64,000 nt of DNA. Origin: Paraburkholderia tropica (GTDB lineage Bacteria; Pseudomonadota; Gammaproteobacteria; Burkholderiales; Burkholderiaceae). The notes below the pieces were generated by a model that saw only the letters and a program-made list of their open reading frames with translations, was not told the origin of the DNA and did no database searches. The translations under genes and the position numbers were made by a program. Positions within the stretch are counted from its first letter, which is position 1. Each line of letters begins with the position of its first letter. The DNA lies in the NCBI RefSeq assembly GCF_914484835.1, contig NZ_CAJZAR010000031.1, positions 205,022 to 269,021 on the forward strand, in the 5' to 3' direction. Below are positions 9,351 through 18,624 of this stretch, in pieces.

Positions 9351-10226
9351 TCAGTCGATTTCGAGCACGACCGGCTGATGGTCCGACGCGCGCGTCGCGC
9401 CGTCGAACTCGCAGCGCGTGAGTCGCGCGCTCAAATCCTCCGTGACGAACACGAAATCGCAGCTGATTGGCCCGTCCGACCATTGCTGCGTGTCGTAGAC
9501 GCCCGCCGTGGGCGGCGGCGTCGCGCCGGGATGCAGGGCGGCCCAGGCGTCGACGAACGGCGGGCTGCCGTCGATCGCCTCCAGCATGCGCCGGTAGGCG
9601 GCGCTGTTCCACGCACTGTTGAAATCGCCGCAGACGATCGCGCTCACCGGCCGCGCTGTGCGCGCGAACGGGCCCTCGGCGTTTTCGGCGGGCGCGGGCT
9701 GCGCCGCGTGCCCGGCGGCTTCCTGTTGCAGGCGGCGCAATTCGTCCACCTGGGCGAGCCGTTGGCGCTCCGAATAAAACTCCAGATGCGTGACGAGCAC
9801 GCGCAGCGCGCCGCCTTCGGTTGTCGCGCCCGAGACGTCGATGACCGCTTCGAGCGCCACGCGCTGCATCGAGGGCGCGGCCTCGTCGGCGGGCCAGGGC
9901 AGCAAGTGGCGAAACACCTGCGCGACGGGCAGCCGCGTTGCGAGCGCATTGCCGAACTGCCGGCGAGGCGCGTCGGCTTGGCCAGAAGCGGGGGGCAGAT
10001 CGGCGCCAATCGCCTCGATCACCGTAAAGCCCGGCAGCAGCGCGGCGAGTTCCGCGAATTGATCGTCGCCGGGACCGCCCGGCAGCGCGTGAAAGCCGCG
10101 TGTGATTTCCTGCAGGCACAGCACGTCGAAGTCGGCGAGACGCCGGGCTTCGCGCACGGTGCGGGCGAGATCGACAATGCCCGACGCGTCGCGGCCCCAT
10201 TGCACGTTCCAGCTCACGAGTTTCAT
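9351..10226 (-). CDS. Endonuclease/exonuclease/phosphatase (EEP) family protein
   Basis: A 291-residue metal-dependent phosphodiesterase-fold protein. Landmarks are the N-terminal MKLVSWNVQWG (Asn7), the metal-binding Glu40 in DVLCLQEITRG, the CGDFNSAWN motif in the middle, and the C-terminal ASDHQPVVLEID with the catalytic Asp-His pair. No signal peptide is visible, so it is probably cytoplasmic. The start is set at this ATG because it fits the family and follows GGGAG; the frame is open 69 bp further upstream. The family includes AP endonucleases, DNases and phosphoinositide or sphingomyelin phosphatases, and sequence alone does not choose among them. It converges with the exonuclease 39 bp away. 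Confidence 0.85.
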   Translation of the reverse strand: MKLVSWNVQWGRDASGIVDLARTVREARRLADFDVLCLQEITRGFHALPGGPGDDQFAELAALLPGFTVIEAIGADLPPASGQADAPRRQFGNALATRLPVAQVFRHLLPWPADEAAPSMQRVALEAVIDVSGATTEGGALRVLVTHLEFYSERQRLAQVDELRRLQQEAAGHAAQPAPAENAEGPFARTARPVSAIVCGDFNSAWNSAAYRRMLEAIDGSPPFVDAWAALHPGATPPPTAGVYDTQQWSDGPISCDFVFVTEDLSARLTRCEFDGATRASDHQPVVLEID

Positions 10227-10311
10227 GACGGGCTCCCGAGATTGCGCGATGACCGGATCGAGACAGTATCGCGCTGGAAGCCGCGCAGGAACCACGCCCG
10301 CCTGGCGCGGA

Positions 10312-10659
10312 TCAGCGGCGCGTCACGCTGTAGTCGGCCGAATGCCAGGCAACGGCCGGTCCCGCGCTTGCGCGAACCAGTGCCGGATTGCAGGCTGCGC
10401 GCGCGGTGGCGATCACCGTCTGGCGCTTGAAGTAGATCGCGAACGGCACGTCGCCGTATTTTCCGAGCGCATACTGGAAGCATTCGTTGCCGCTTTCGCC
10501 GTAGAAGCGGTCGGGCGGCCCGACGCGCTTGATGACGTCGTTCTGCGTCATGCCGGGCGCCACCAGCGACATGACGGTTTCCGGTTTGGCGGTCGGGGCG
10601 GAGCAGGCGGCGAGCGTCAGCGCGGCCGCGCCGAGTGTGCAGCAAAGCAGGGTTTTCAT
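10312..10659 (-). CDS. Small lipoprotein, BamE/SmpA-like
   Basis: A 115-residue product with a lipoprotein signal peptide ending in LAAC (Cys19). The mature part includes VAPGMTQNDVIKRVGPPDRF, which resembles the helix-turn segment of BamE/SmpA-type outer-membrane lipoproteins where a short helix leads into a G-x-P turn. The rest is not recognisable. The frame remains open upstream as far as 11109, but the signal peptide fixes this start. It is probably anchored in the outer membrane facing the periplasm. Its neighbours on the same strand are a small membrane protein and an EEP hydrolase, which do not suggest a specific role. Confidence 0.72.
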   Translation of the reverse strand: MKTLLCCTLGAAALTLAACSAPTAKPETVMSLVAPGMTQNDVIKRVGPPDRFYGESGNECFQYALGKYGDVPFAIYFKRQTVIATARAACNPALVRASAGPAVAWHSADYSVTRR

Positions 10660-10820
10660 GGCGATGTCGAAAATTTTGATGGGGAGTGCAACGAGTACGC
10701 CGAGCGCGGTGCCGTTTCCATCAGAAGAGTCCGAAAGCGATCGGGCGATCTGATCGGGAATCCGAACTGCCGTGTGTGAACGCGGGCAAGCAGTCTGGGC
10801 GCGGGTGTGGGAGCGCGACG

Positions 10821-11039
10821 CTAGTCGAGCAGCAGATGCACGGCCAGCCAGACCACGCCGATCACGAACACCGGCGTGCCGAGGATGGCTGCCGCGAAGC
10901 AGTAAGAGCGCCTGCGCGCGGCGCTGCCCGCTGACGCGCCGGTTGGCAACGCGTCGATGAGCGGCGCGAGACAGGTGACCGCCACACACAACAAGGCGAG
11001 CGGGATCGCAAAACCAGGGGTGGAAATGAGCGTGTTCAT
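10821..11039 (-). CDS. Small hydrophobic membrane protein, function unknown
   Basis: A 72-residue protein beginning MNTLISTPGFAIPLALLCVA. It has two likely membrane segments (about residues 8-28 and 48-70) joined by a short Arg-rich loop, which would face the cytoplasm. The start is chosen for the AAAGGA ahead of it; an upstream in-frame ATG would add 22 polar residues. I do not recognise the family. About 160 bp of non-coding sequence separates it from the lipoprotein downstream. Confidence 0.6.
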   Translation of the reverse strand: MNTLISTPGFAIPLALLCVAVTCLAPLIDALPTGASAGSAARRRSYCFAAAILGTPVFVIGVVWLAVHLLLD

Positions 11040-11296
11040 GATGTCGGGTCCTTTGTGCCGATGGCGCTGGCACATCGCAAGAACCATCGTACTGACGGGC
11101 GTCATGCACGAGGATCAGACAAGTCTGAAAGCGCTAGGGCCCAATATCAGACGGTCCGACAGGCCGTCCGCGTCGACGAATTGAGCGGCCAGTGCGCATC
11201 CTGCGACGGCGCGCATGAGGCCGCCGCCGCCGAATCGACTACAATCTCGCCTTCGCCTAAAAAATCCACCCCCCACTGTCTGTCAGGAATCCGCTG

Positions 11297-12781
11297 GTGT
11301 CCCAAGCTGCCCCCGACCCCCAAGCCGAAACGCTCCACGCCGAGCCCGCGCAAGCCGGCGCGATCCCCGTCGCGCCCTCGAAGAAGCGCAGCAAGCGCGA
11401 ACGCCGCGCCGAAAAGCGCGCCGCCGTGGAAGCCTCGGTCGCTGATGCCCCAATTCTCGAAATCGAGTCGCTCGACATGGAGGCGCGCGGCGTGGGCCGC
11501 ACCGTCACCGAATCGGGCGAGCCGGGCAAGGTGATCTTCGTCGAGGGCGCGCTGCCGGGCGAGCGCGTCACTTATCTGAGCTATCGCAAGAAGCCGACGT
11601 TCGAGCAGGCGGAAGTCGTGAGCGTGCTGCGTGAAAGCGTGATTCGCACCAAGCCGCAATGCCCGTTCTTCGGCAAGTGCGGCGGCTGCTCGATGCAGCA
11701 TCTGGACGTGCGCGCCCAGATCGCCGTCAAGCAACGCGTGCTCGAAGACAATCTCCAGCACCTGTCGAAGGTGCGTTCGGAGACCATGTTCCGCCCGATC
11801 CACGGACCGTCCTGGGGCTATCGCTATCGCGCGCGCCTGACCGTGCGCAATGTGCCGAAGAAGGGCGGCGTGCTGGTGGGGTTCCACGAGCGCAAGAGCA
11901 GCTATGTGGCCGACATGACGAGCTGCGAAGTGTTGCCGCAGCACGTTTCGGCGATGCTGGTGCCGCTGCGCAAGCTGGTCGAAGGGCTGTCAATCCGCGA
12001 TCGCATGCCGCAGATCGAGCTGGCCGTCGGTTCGAGCGTGACGGCGCTCGTGCTGCGTATCCTGGAGCCGATCACGGCCGCCGACGAAGATCTGCTGCGC
12101 GCGTTCGCCGACGAGCACAACGTGCAGTTCTGGCTGCAGCCGAAGGGCCCGGAAACGGTGTTCCCGTTCTATCCGCTCGACACGCCGCTCGATTACACGC
12201 TGCCGGAATTCGGCATCCGCATGCCGTTCAAGCCGACCGACTTCACGCAGGTCAATCATCAGATCAACCGCGTGCTCGTGGGCCGCGCGCTGCGTCTGCT
12301 CGCGCCCGAACCGGGCGACCGCGTGCTCGATCTGTTCTGCGGCATCGGTAACTTCACGCTGCCGCTGGCGCGCCTGTCGCGCGAGGTGGTCGGCATCGAG
12401 GGCAGCGAACAGCTGACGACGCGCGCGCTCGAAAATGCGCGCGCCAACGGCGTGGACGGCCATACGTCGTTCGCCTGCCGCAACCTGTTCGAAGTCACCG
12501 CCGACGACATCCGCGCACTCGGTCACTTCGACAAGTATCTGGTCGATCCGCCGCGCGAAGGCGCGCTCGCGGTGTCGCAGGCGCTCGCCGAGATCGCGCA
12601 GAGCGGCAACGGCCCGCTGCCCAAGCGCATCGTCTACGTGTCGTGCAGCCCTGCGACGCTGGCGCGCGACGCGGGCGTGCTCGTCAACGAAGCCGGTTAT
12701 CGCCTCAAGGGCGCGGGCGTGGTGAACATGTTCCCGCACACCTCGCACGTCGAATCGATCGCGCTGTTCGAGCGCGACTGA
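11297..12781 (+). CDS. rlmD: 23S rRNA (uracil-1939-C5)-methyltransferase RlmD
   Basis: RlmD (RumA) methylates U1939 of 23S rRNA using S-adenosylmethionine. The 494-residue product begins at a GTG. After a Lys/Arg-rich leader of about 50 residues it has a TRAM RNA-binding domain (about 52-115). Three of the four iron-sulfur cluster cysteines follow (Cys122, Cys128, Cys131 in [10 protein letters not shown]). The SAM-binding segment is [17 protein letters not shown], the catalytic-domain motif is VDPPREGA, and the nucleophile lies in [12 protein letters not shown] near residue 450. All motifs are intact. A strong terminator closes it against the convergent bamD gene. Confidence 0.95.
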   Translation: MSQAAPDPQAETLHAEPAQAGAIPVAPSKKRSKRERRAEKRAAVEASVADAPILEIESLDMEARGVGRTVTESGEPGKVIFVEGALPGERVTYLSYRKKPTFEQAEVVSVLRESVIRTKPQCPFFGKCGGCSMQHLDVRAQIAVKQRVLEDNLQHLSKVRSETMFRPIHGPSWGYRYRARLTVRNVPKKGGVLVGFHERKSSYVADMTSCEVLPQHVSAMLVPLRKLVEGLSIRDRMPQIELAVGSSVTALVLRILEPITAADEDLLRAFADEHNVQFWLQPKGPETVFPFYPLDTPLDYTLPEFGIRMPFKPTDFTQVNHQINRVLVGRALRLLAPEPGDRVLDLFCGIGNFTLPLARLSREVVGIEGSEQLTTRALENARANGVDGHTSFACRNLFEVTADDIRALGHFDKYLVDPPREGALAVSQALAEIAQSGNGPLPKRIVYVSCSPATLARDAGVLVNEAGYRLKGAGVVNMFPHTSHVESIALFERD

Positions 12782-12825
12782 GCGATCAGTCCCGGCAGGC
12801 GCCGCCATGAGCGGCGCCAAGGCAT

Positions 12826-12858
12826 AAAAAAACGCCACGGAAAACCGTGGCGTTTTTT
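12826..12858. terminator. Bidirectional intrinsic terminator between rlmD and bamD
   Basis: CGCCACGG pairs with CCGTGGCG around an AAAA loop (12841-12844), flanked by seven As on the left and six Ts on the right, so the hairpin ends transcripts from both sides. It lies between the ends of two convergent genes. Confidence 0.92.
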
Positions 12859-12880
12859 CTGTCAGGCGACGATGCAGCGC

Positions 12881-13771
12881 TTACCAGAGCTGCCACCAGG
12901 ACTTGTTGGCGTCCTTGCTCGGGCGCGCGTGACCCGTGACGTACGGGCTGTCCGGGAACGTGGCGGCGAGCACGCGGCGCGTGTCGTCGGCCATTTGCGG
13001 CTGTTCGAGCTTCTGATACGACAGCATCATGATGTGCAGCGCGTCTTCGATCGCCGGGGCGCTCTTGTACTCCGTGATCGCGAGCTGCGCGCGGTTGATG
13101 GCCGCCACGTAGGCGCCGCGACGATAGTAGTAGTCGGCCGCGTGCACTTCGTGCGAAGCCAGCGCGTTCACGATGTAGCGCATGCGCTGCGCCGCGTCGG
13201 GTGCGTACTTGCTCTGCGGATACTTGTCGACGACCACCTTGAACGCGTCATACGACTCGCGCAGCGACTTCGGATCGCGCTCGCTCATGTCCTGGCCGGA
13301 GAAGCGGCCGAACAGACCGAGGTCGTCGTTGAAGTGGATCATGCCCTTCAGGTAGTACGCGTAGGCGATGTCCGGGTGATCCGGGTGCAGCTGGATGAAG
13401 CGATTGATCGCCTGGTCGGCGGCATCGTTCTCGTTGTCCTTCCAGTTGCAGTAGGCGACGTTGATCTGCGCCTGCTGGGCGAAGTGGCCGAACGGATCGC
13501 GGCCCTCAAGCTGCTCGAAGTATTTCGCGCACTTGCCCCAGTCGCCGCCGGACAGCGCGTCCTGGGCCTCCGTATATAATTTGTTGTTGTTCCACGTTGC
13601 CGTTTCGTCGGTCTTTTCCGGCAGGCCGTGGCAGGCCGCGACAGCGGCAATCGCAGCGCCGCAGGCGGCAATGCGAATGACGTTGCCAATCTTGCCGAGC
13701 GTTTGTGCTCGTGCCGCGTTCCGGGCCACCGCATATTGGGCCAGTTTCGTAATCGTGTTCAAGGCTCGCAT
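12881..13771 (-). CDS. bamD: Outer membrane protein assembly factor BamD
   Basis: BamD is the essential lipoprotein of the BAM complex that inserts beta-barrel proteins into the outer membrane. The 296-residue product has a long leader with lipobox AVAAC (Cys47). TPR-type helical repeats follow from about residue 65: [21 protein letters not shown], then the [20 protein letters not shown] segment and others up to [15 protein letters not shown]. The start is this ATG because nothing nearer to the signal peptide fits. It faces rluD divergently with only about 40 bp between start codons, so the two promoters must overlap or lie inside the opposite gene. Confidence 0.95.
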   Translation of the reverse strand: MRALNTITKLAQYAVARNAARAQTLGKIGNVIRIAACGAAIAAVAACHGLPEKTDETATWNNNKLYTEAQDALSGGDWGKCAKYFEQLEGRDPFGHFAQQAQINVAYCNWKDNENDAADQAINRFIQLHPDHPDIAYAYYLKGMIHFNDDLGLFGRFSGQDMSERDPKSLRESYDAFKVVVDKYPQSKYAPDAAQRMRYIVNALASHEVHAADYYYRRGAYVAAINRAQLAITEYKSAPAIEDALHIMMLSYQKLEQPQMADDTRRVLAATFPDSPYVTGHARPSKDANKSWWQLW

Positions 13772-13811
13772 TTTCCAGTCCAGCTTCAGGTCCACAGGTG
13801 ACCCAGACTCA

Positions 13812-15134
13812 ATGACCCGTTCAGTTACTCCGGGTGCCGGCGCTCCCGGCGCCCAAAACAGCATCAGCGATTATAGCCTGGGCGATGACCCCAATGCCGC
13901 AGCAGCCAATGAAGCGCTTGACGACGACCTGATCGGCGACGTCTCCGAAGGCGCTTCAGGCGCTATTTCCGGCGATGTTCCGGCGGGAATTCCGCGCACG
14001 CGTCAGGCGCAGCGGGACCAGGAGGCGCGCCGCGCCGACGTGCCCGACGAGCTTGCGGGCGAGCGTCTCGACAAGGTGCTCGCCAAGGTTTTCCCCGAAT
14101 TTTCGCGTAACCGGCTGCAAAGCTGGATCGAGGCGCAGCGCGTGCTCGTCGACGGCAAACCGGCCAAGGTGCGCCAGCCCGTGCCGCTTGGCGCGACGAT
14201 CGAGCTCGTGCCCGACCTGCTGCCCGAGCAGCTCGCGTTCACGCCCGAGCCGGTGCCGCTCGAAGTTATTTACGAAGATGACGCGATTCTCGTCATCAAC
14301 AAGCCCGCGGGGATCGTCGTCCATCCGGCGGCGGGCAACTGGAGCGGCACGATCCTCAACGGCCTGCTGCACCGCTACGGCGAGGCGGCGGCGGGGCTGC
14401 CGCGCGCGGGCATCGTGCACCGGCTCGACAAGGAAACCTCCGGGCTGATGGTGGTCGCGCGCACGCTCGAGGCGCAGACCGACCTCGTGCGCCAGCTGCA
14501 GGCACGCACGGTCAAGCGCCGCTATCTGGCGCTGGTGTGGGGCAATATCGCCGACGAAGGCACCATCGACGCGCCGATCGGCCGCGATTCGCGCGAGCGC
14601 ACGCGCATGGCGATCGTGAAGGGCGCGTCGGGCAAGCCCGCGCGCACGCATTTCCGCCGCATCGACAAGACGCTCTGGCATAACCAGCCCGTCAGCGCGA
14701 TCCATTGCGATCTGGAAACCGGCCGCACGCACCAGATCCGCGTGCATTGCGCGGCGGTCGGCCATCCGCTGCTCGGCGATCCGGTCTACGGCCACGCGCG
14801 CGGCAAGCGCTCGGTCGCGGCTCTGCCCAACGGCTTCGCGCGTCAGGCGCTGCACGCGTGGCGCCTCGGCCTCATCCATCCGGTCACGGGCCGCGCGATG
14901 CAGTGGCGCGCCGAAGTGCCCGACGATATGGACGAGCTGATCGAGGCGCTGGGCTTCGGTTCGGAAGAGGACGAAGACGGCTTCGACGACATGTTCGACA
15001 GCGCCTACACGGACGAGGGCTACGTAATCGGCAGTAACGAAGAGGATTACGCAGATGACCACGACGACGAGGATGACGAGCACGAAGACGACGGCGATCA
15101 CGAAGATCACGGCAAAGGAGACAAGCGCGCATGA
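13812..15134 (+). CDS. rluD: RluA-family 23S rRNA pseudouridine synthase RluD with acidic tail
   Basis: RluD converts U1911, U1915 and U1917 of 23S rRNA helix 69 to pseudouridine. The 440-residue product has an S4 RNA-binding domain at about 84-145. The catalytic domain contains [10 protein letters not shown] with the nucleophile Asp206, and [19 protein letters not shown] further on. It is about 110 residues longer than E. coli RluD. The extra length is an acidic leader (about 1-75) and a very acidic tail (about 375-440) dominated by Asp, Glu and His. The start is the ATG 40 bp from bamD. Its stop overlaps the start of pgeF by ATGA, a pairing known from E. coli (rluD-yfiH). Confidence 0.94.
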   Translation: MTRSVTPGAGAPGAQNSISDYSLGDDPNAAAANEALDDDLIGDVSEGASGAISGDVPAGIPRTRQAQRDQEARRADVPDELAGERLDKVLAKVFPEFSRNRLQSWIEAQRVLVDGKPAKVRQPVPLGATIELVPDLLPEQLAFTPEPVPLEVIYEDDAILVINKPAGIVVHPAAGNWSGTILNGLLHRYGEAAAGLPRAGIVHRLDKETSGLMVVARTLEAQTDLVRQLQARTVKRRYLALVWGNIADEGTIDAPIGRDSRERTRMAIVKGASGKPARTHFRRIDKTLWHNQPVSAIHCDLETGRTHQIRVHCAAVGHPLLGDPVYGHARGKRSVAALPNGFARQALHAWRLGLIHPVTGRAMQWRAEVPDDMDELIEALGFGSEEDEDGFDDMFDSAYTDEGYVIGSNEEDYADDHDDEDDEHEDDGDHEDHGKGDKRA

Positions 15135-15997
15135 CGACGACCTGCCCGGAACTGACCGCCGCCGATCTGCTGCATCCCGACTGGCGCGTGTCGCCGCGCG
15201 TGCGCGCGTTCGTCACCACGCGTAACGGCGGCGTGAGCGCGCCGCCGTTCGGGCGCTGGCAGGCTGCGGGCGATATCGGCGGCGAAGGCGTCGATCTGCC
15301 CGGCGGCATGAATCTCGGGCGCGGTTCGGGCGACGATCTTGATCAGGTCGAAGCCAATCGCGCGCGCCTGCTCGCGCACGCGGGCGTCCCGGCCGCGTGG
15401 CTCAAGCAGATCCACGGTCCGCGCGTGGTGGATGCGGTGGACGCGCTGGCCGCCGCGCGCGCGGGCACGCCGCTCGAAGCCGATGCGAGCGTGACGGACC
15501 AGCCCGGCATCGCCTGCACGGTGATGGTCGCCGACTGCATGCCGGTGCTGCTGTGCGATCCCGAAGGCCGCGCGGTGGGCGCCGCGCACGCGGGCTGGCG
15601 CGGCCTCGCGGGTGGCGTGATTGAAGCGACGGCGCGTCGCGTCGCGGCGCTCGCCGGCTGCGAGACGGGCGCGCTGCACGCGTATCTCGGACCGGCGATC
15701 GGTCCGCAAGCCTTCGAAGTGGGGGCAGACGTGCGTGACGCGTTCATGAATCACGTCGATGCTGTCGACGCCGCACATCGCGCGGCGACCGCCGCCGCGT
15801 TCGTGCCGCGCCCCGAGGCGCCCGGCAAATTCCTCGCTAACCTCGCTGCACTCGCGCGCCTGCGCCTCGCCGACCTGGGCATCGCGCACGCGAGCGGTGG
15901 CGATATGTGCACGTTCACCGATCGCGAGCGCTTCTACTCGTATCGGCGCGAACCCGTCACGGGCCGCATGGCCGCGCTGATCTGGATCACACCTTGA
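15131..15997 (+). CDS. pgeF: Peptidoglycan editing factor PgeF (YfiH, laccase-like domain)
   Basis: PgeF removes wrongly incorporated serine from peptidoglycan precursors; older annotations call it polyphenol oxidase or multicopper oxidase. The 288-residue product carries the zinc-binding segments [32 protein letters not shown] and [11 protein letters not shown]. These have the Cys and His residues of the family. The C-terminus ends with [19 protein letters not shown], a conserved signature. It overlaps rluD by four bases, so translation is coupled. The region between about residues 35 and 60 is slightly longer than usual and Gly-rich. Confidence 0.92.
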   Translation: MTTTCPELTAADLLHPDWRVSPRVRAFVTTRNGGVSAPPFGRWQAAGDIGGEGVDLPGGMNLGRGSGDDLDQVEANRARLLAHAGVPAAWLKQIHGPRVVDAVDALAAARAGTPLEADASVTDQPGIACTVMVADCMPVLLCDPEGRAVGAAHAGWRGLAGGVIEATARRVAALAGCETGALHAYLGPAIGPQAFEVGADVRDAFMNHVDAVDAAHRAATAAAFVPRPEAPGKFLANLAALARLRLADLGIAHASGGDMCTFTDRERFYSYRREPVTGRMAALIWITP

Positions 15998-16006
15998 GCC
16001 GGATCT

Positions 16007-16028
16007 GACGCAAGGCATCGCTTGCGTC
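16007..16028 (+). terminator. Stem-loop after pgeF, possible terminator
   Basis: GACGCAAG at 16007-16014 pairs with CTTGCGTC at 16021-16028 around a six-base loop, ten bases after the pgeF stop. There is no T-run, so any termination would be weak or factor-assisted. Confidence 0.4.
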
Positions 16029-16179
16029 GTTATCTGCGTCGTGTATCTGCGTCTTAACCCTGCATCGCCCGCAAACTGCGCGCTTCCATCGTCGTTCGAT
16101 CGACCCGGAAGCGCGCGTTTGCATTCCCTTTTGCATTCACGATTCGCCGCATCTTCGCATCCTGATTTGCCTCCTGATT

Positions 16180-16198
16180 CGCAGCATATTTTGCTGCG
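16180..16198. promoter_or_regulatory. Inverted repeat upstream of phaC, candidate PhaR site
   Basis: CGCAGCA (16180-16186) and TGCTGCG (16192-16198) form a perfect 7-bp inverted repeat around the AT core TATTT. PhaR proteins are known to bind GC-TGC-type or CTGC/GCAG-type sites near pha genes, and phaR is the last gene of this locus. The link is inference from the shape of the site and its position. Confidence 0.35.
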
Positions 16199-16403
16199 CT
16201 GCACCGTTCATGACGCCATAGGGCGAAGCATGCGTCGCGAATCGAATCGGCGATTCGTCTGGCGCATCGCAAGCACTTGCGCGCACGCGATTTTTTGTGC
16301 TGCACCGCATCGATCTTTTTATACGCGCGATTTAAGCGAAGGATTACATCGGGAAAACGATAATAAAAAAAATATCGCAGTGCGGCAAAATCGGGAACAA
16401 GCA

Positions 16404-16433
16404 TTGACACGCTTTGCGGTGGGGAGCAAAAAT
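16404..16433 (+). promoter_or_regulatory. Candidate sigma-70 promoter for phaC
   Basis: A perfect TTGACA at 16404-16409 is followed, after 18 bases, by AAAAAT at 16428-16433. This gives a 5' leader of about 100 bases before the phaC ATG. The layout, a consensus -35 with a weak A-rich -10, resembles the mapped phaC promoter of Cupriavidus necator as I recall it. Confidence 0.45.
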
Positions 16434-16542
16434 GTCCCTCACCTGCGGGACAGGACGCAACGAGGCGCACGGCAGTAGCGCAGCGTTCGCGGCCCACCTG
16501 CCTCTCAACCAGTCCTTCGGGACACATCGGTCAAAAGCAGGC

Positions 16543-18534
16543 ATGACGGCATCTCAACGTTCCACGACGACCCCCGGTGCGGGCGCTTCAGACGGTGCAC
16601 AGTCTTTCTTTCCGAATTTCACGCCGGACGCGGCCGGCATGCAGCACATGCTCGAAGCGTGGACGCAGGCCTGGCGCAACGCCATGAATGCTGCGCAACA
16701 AACGGGTGCGCAGCAGTGGGGCCAGGCGGCCCAGCCGGGCGCGAACGGCGCGGCTGCGAATCCATTTCAGGCGGCCTTCGGCGCGGCGTTCAATCCCACG
16801 GCTTTTAATCCTTCCGCGTTCGCTCCGCCGGGATTCAACCCCGCGGCCTTCAATCCCGCAGCGTTCAATCCGGCTGCGATGAACCCGTCGATGGGCTCGC
16901 CGTTCAGCGCCTTCGAAGCGTTCAAGATGCCCTCGGCGTCGATCGAACCCACGCGATTGCAGCATCTCCAGGCCGAGTATTCGCGCGACGCCATGGAACT
17001 GCTGCGCGAAGCGTCGGCGGCCACGCCCAAGGCGCCCGAACTCAAGGACCGCCGCTTCAGCGCCGACGCGTGGAAGACCACGCCCGCGTATGCGTTCACG
17101 GCCGCGTGGTATCTGCTCAACGCGCGCTATCTGCATGAACTCGTCGACGCGCTCGACACCGACACGAAAACGCGCGAGCGCATTCGCTTCGTCGTGCAGC
17201 AATGGACGGCGGCGGCATCGCCGAGCAACTTCCTCGCGCTGAATCCCGAAGCACAGAACGCGCTGCTCGAAAGCCACGGCGAAAGCCTGCGTCAGGGCGT
17301 GATGAATCTGCTCGGCGACATGACGCGCGGCAAGATCTCGCAGACCGACGAATCGCGCTTCGTCGTGGGTCGCAATCTCGCGACCACCGAAGGCTCGGTC
17401 GTCTACGAAAACGCGCTGTTCCAGCTGATCCAGTACAAGCCGCGCACGGCCACTGTGCGCGAGCGGCCGCTGCTGATCGTGCCGCCGTGCATCAACAAGT
17501 TCTACATCCTCGACCTGCAGCCCGAGAACTCGCTCGTTGCCTACGCGCTGGAGCAGGGGCAGCAGGTGTTCCTCGTGTCCTGGCATAACGGCGACGCCAC
17601 CATCGCCGACAAGGACTGGGACGACTACATCGAAGACGGCGTGCTGCGCGCGATCGAAACGACGCGCAGCATCAGCGGCCGCGAGCAGATCAACACGCTC
17701 GGTTTCTGCGTGGGCGGCACGCTGCTCGCCACGGCGCTGGCCGTCGCGGCGGCGCGCGGCGAACATCCGGTTTCGTCGATGACGCTGCTCACCGCGATGC
17801 TCGATTTCAGCGACACGGGCGTGCTCGACGTGTTCGTCGACGAGGCGCATGTGCAGATGCGCGAGCAGACCATCGGCGGCAAGAACGGCGGCGCGCCGGG
17901 CCTGATGCGCGGCATGGAGTTCGCGAACACGTTCTCGTTCCTGCGTCCGAACGATCTCGTCTGGAATTACGTCGTCGACAACTACCTCAAGGGCCGCACG
18001 CCCGCCGCGTTCGATCTGCTTTACTGGAACAGCGACTCGACGAGCCTGCCGGGCCCGATGTACGCGTGGTATCTGCGCAATACGTATCTGGAAAACAAGC
18101 TCCGCGAGCCGGGCGTGCTCACCGTGTGCGGCGAGGAAGTGGACCTGTCGCGCATCGATGTGCCGACGTTCATCTACGGCTCGCGAGAGGATCACATCGT
18201 GCCGTGGCGCAGCGCGTATGCGTCGGTGCCGCTGCTCTCGGGGCCGCTCAAGTTCGTGCTGGGCGCGTCGGGCCATATTGCGGGCGTGATCAATCCGCCG
18301 TCGAAGAACAAGCGCAGTTTCTGGAGCGTCGAAACCGACGCCAAACATCTGCCCGACGAGGCGGACGACTGGTTCGGCGAGGCCGCGGAGCAGCCAGGCA
18401 GCTGGTGGCCCACGTGGGCCGAATGGCTCGACCAGTTCGGCGGCAAGAAGGTCAAGCCGCGTGCGCAGGCTGGTTCTGCGGAGTTTCCCGAGATCGAGCC
18501 CGCGCCGGGCCGGTATGTGCAGCAGCGCGAGTGA
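16543..18534 (+). CDS. phaC: Class I poly(3-hydroxyalkanoate) synthase PhaC
   Basis: PhaC polymerises 3-hydroxybutyryl-CoA into polyhydroxybutyrate granules. The 663-residue protein has the class I layout: a variable N-terminal region, then the alpha/beta-hydrolase domain with the lipase-like box GFCVGG (nucleophile Cys389), Asp550 in YGSREDHIVPW and His578 in ASGHIAGVINPP. It is about 70 residues longer than the C. necator enzyme. The difference lies in the first 130 residues, which carry seven five-residue units of the type FNPAA (residues 83-117). The ATG is chosen by alignment to the family; its ribosome-binding site is weak. It leads the phaC-phaA-phaB-phaR locus. Confidence 0.95.
   Translation: MTASQRSTTTPGAGASDGAQSFFPNFTPDAAGMQHMLEAWTQAWRNAMNAAQQTGAQQWGQAAQPGANGAAANPFQAAFGAAFNPTAFNPSAFAPPGFNPAAFNPAAFNPAAMNPSMGSPFSAFEAFKMPSASIEPTRLQHLQAEYSRDAMELLREASAATPKAPELKDRRFSADAWKTTPAYAFTAAWYLLNARYLHELVDALDTDTKTRERIRFVVQQWTAAASPSNFLALNPEAQNALLESHGESLRQGVMNLLGDMTRGKISQTDESRFVVGRNLATTEGSVVYENALFQLIQYKPRTATVRERPLLIVPPCINKFYILDLQPENSLVAYALEQGQQVFLVSWHNGDATIADKDWDDYIEDGVLRAIETTRSISGREQINTLGFCVGGTLLATALAVAAARGEHPVSSMTLLTAMLDFSDTGVLDVFVDEAHVQMREQTIGGKNGGAPGLMRGMEFANTFSFLRPNDLVWNYVVDNYLKGRTPAAFDLLYWNSDSTSLPGPMYAWYLRNTYLENKLREPGVLTVCGEEVDLSRIDVPTFIYGSREDHIVPWRSAYASVPLLSGPLKFVLGASGHIAGVINPPSKNKRSFWSVETDAKHLPDEADDWFGEAAEQPGSWWPTWAEWLDQFGGKKVKPRAQAGSAEFPEIEPAPGRYVQQRE
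16789..16893 (+). repeat. In-frame 15-bp tandem repeat in phaC (FNPAA-type units)
   Basis: Seven consecutive 15-bp units encode FNPTA, FNPSA, FAPPG, FNPAA, FNPAA, FNPAA and MNPSM, with aromatic or Met residues exactly every five positions. The units differ at third codon positions, so the repeat is kept at the protein level and is not just recent slippage. Confidence 0.85.
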
Positions 18535-18624
18535 TACGCGCGCAGGCACGCAAGGAAATGACGGGTTTTTAACTTGACTGGGTGGGCGTCTCTCGCAGAA
18601 TCGCGCCGCCCGGAGGAACTGAAA

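Larger units (their letters stand above)
15998..16542. other. 545-bp intergenic region upstream of phaC
   Basis: No reading frame here looks like a protein. The stretch from about 16190 to 16440 is clearly AT-richer than the surroundings. It holds the stem-loop after pgeF, a direct repeat of TTTGCATTC (16118-16126 and 16130-16138), an inverted repeat at 16180-16198, a small palindrome CGAATC-GGC-GATTCG (16243-16257) and a candidate phaC promoter at 16404-16433. It therefore looks like the control region of the pha locus. Confidence 0.6.

Noticed and set aside
16041..16527. Overlapping short frames on both strands between pgeF and phaC
   Set aside because: They lack a ribosome-binding site and recognisable sequence, and lie in an AT-rich region that looks regulatory.
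16789..16893. PhaC repeats as a pentapeptide-repeat beta-helix
   Set aside because: The units do not follow the A(D/N)LxX pattern of that fold and Pro at each unit would disfavour it.
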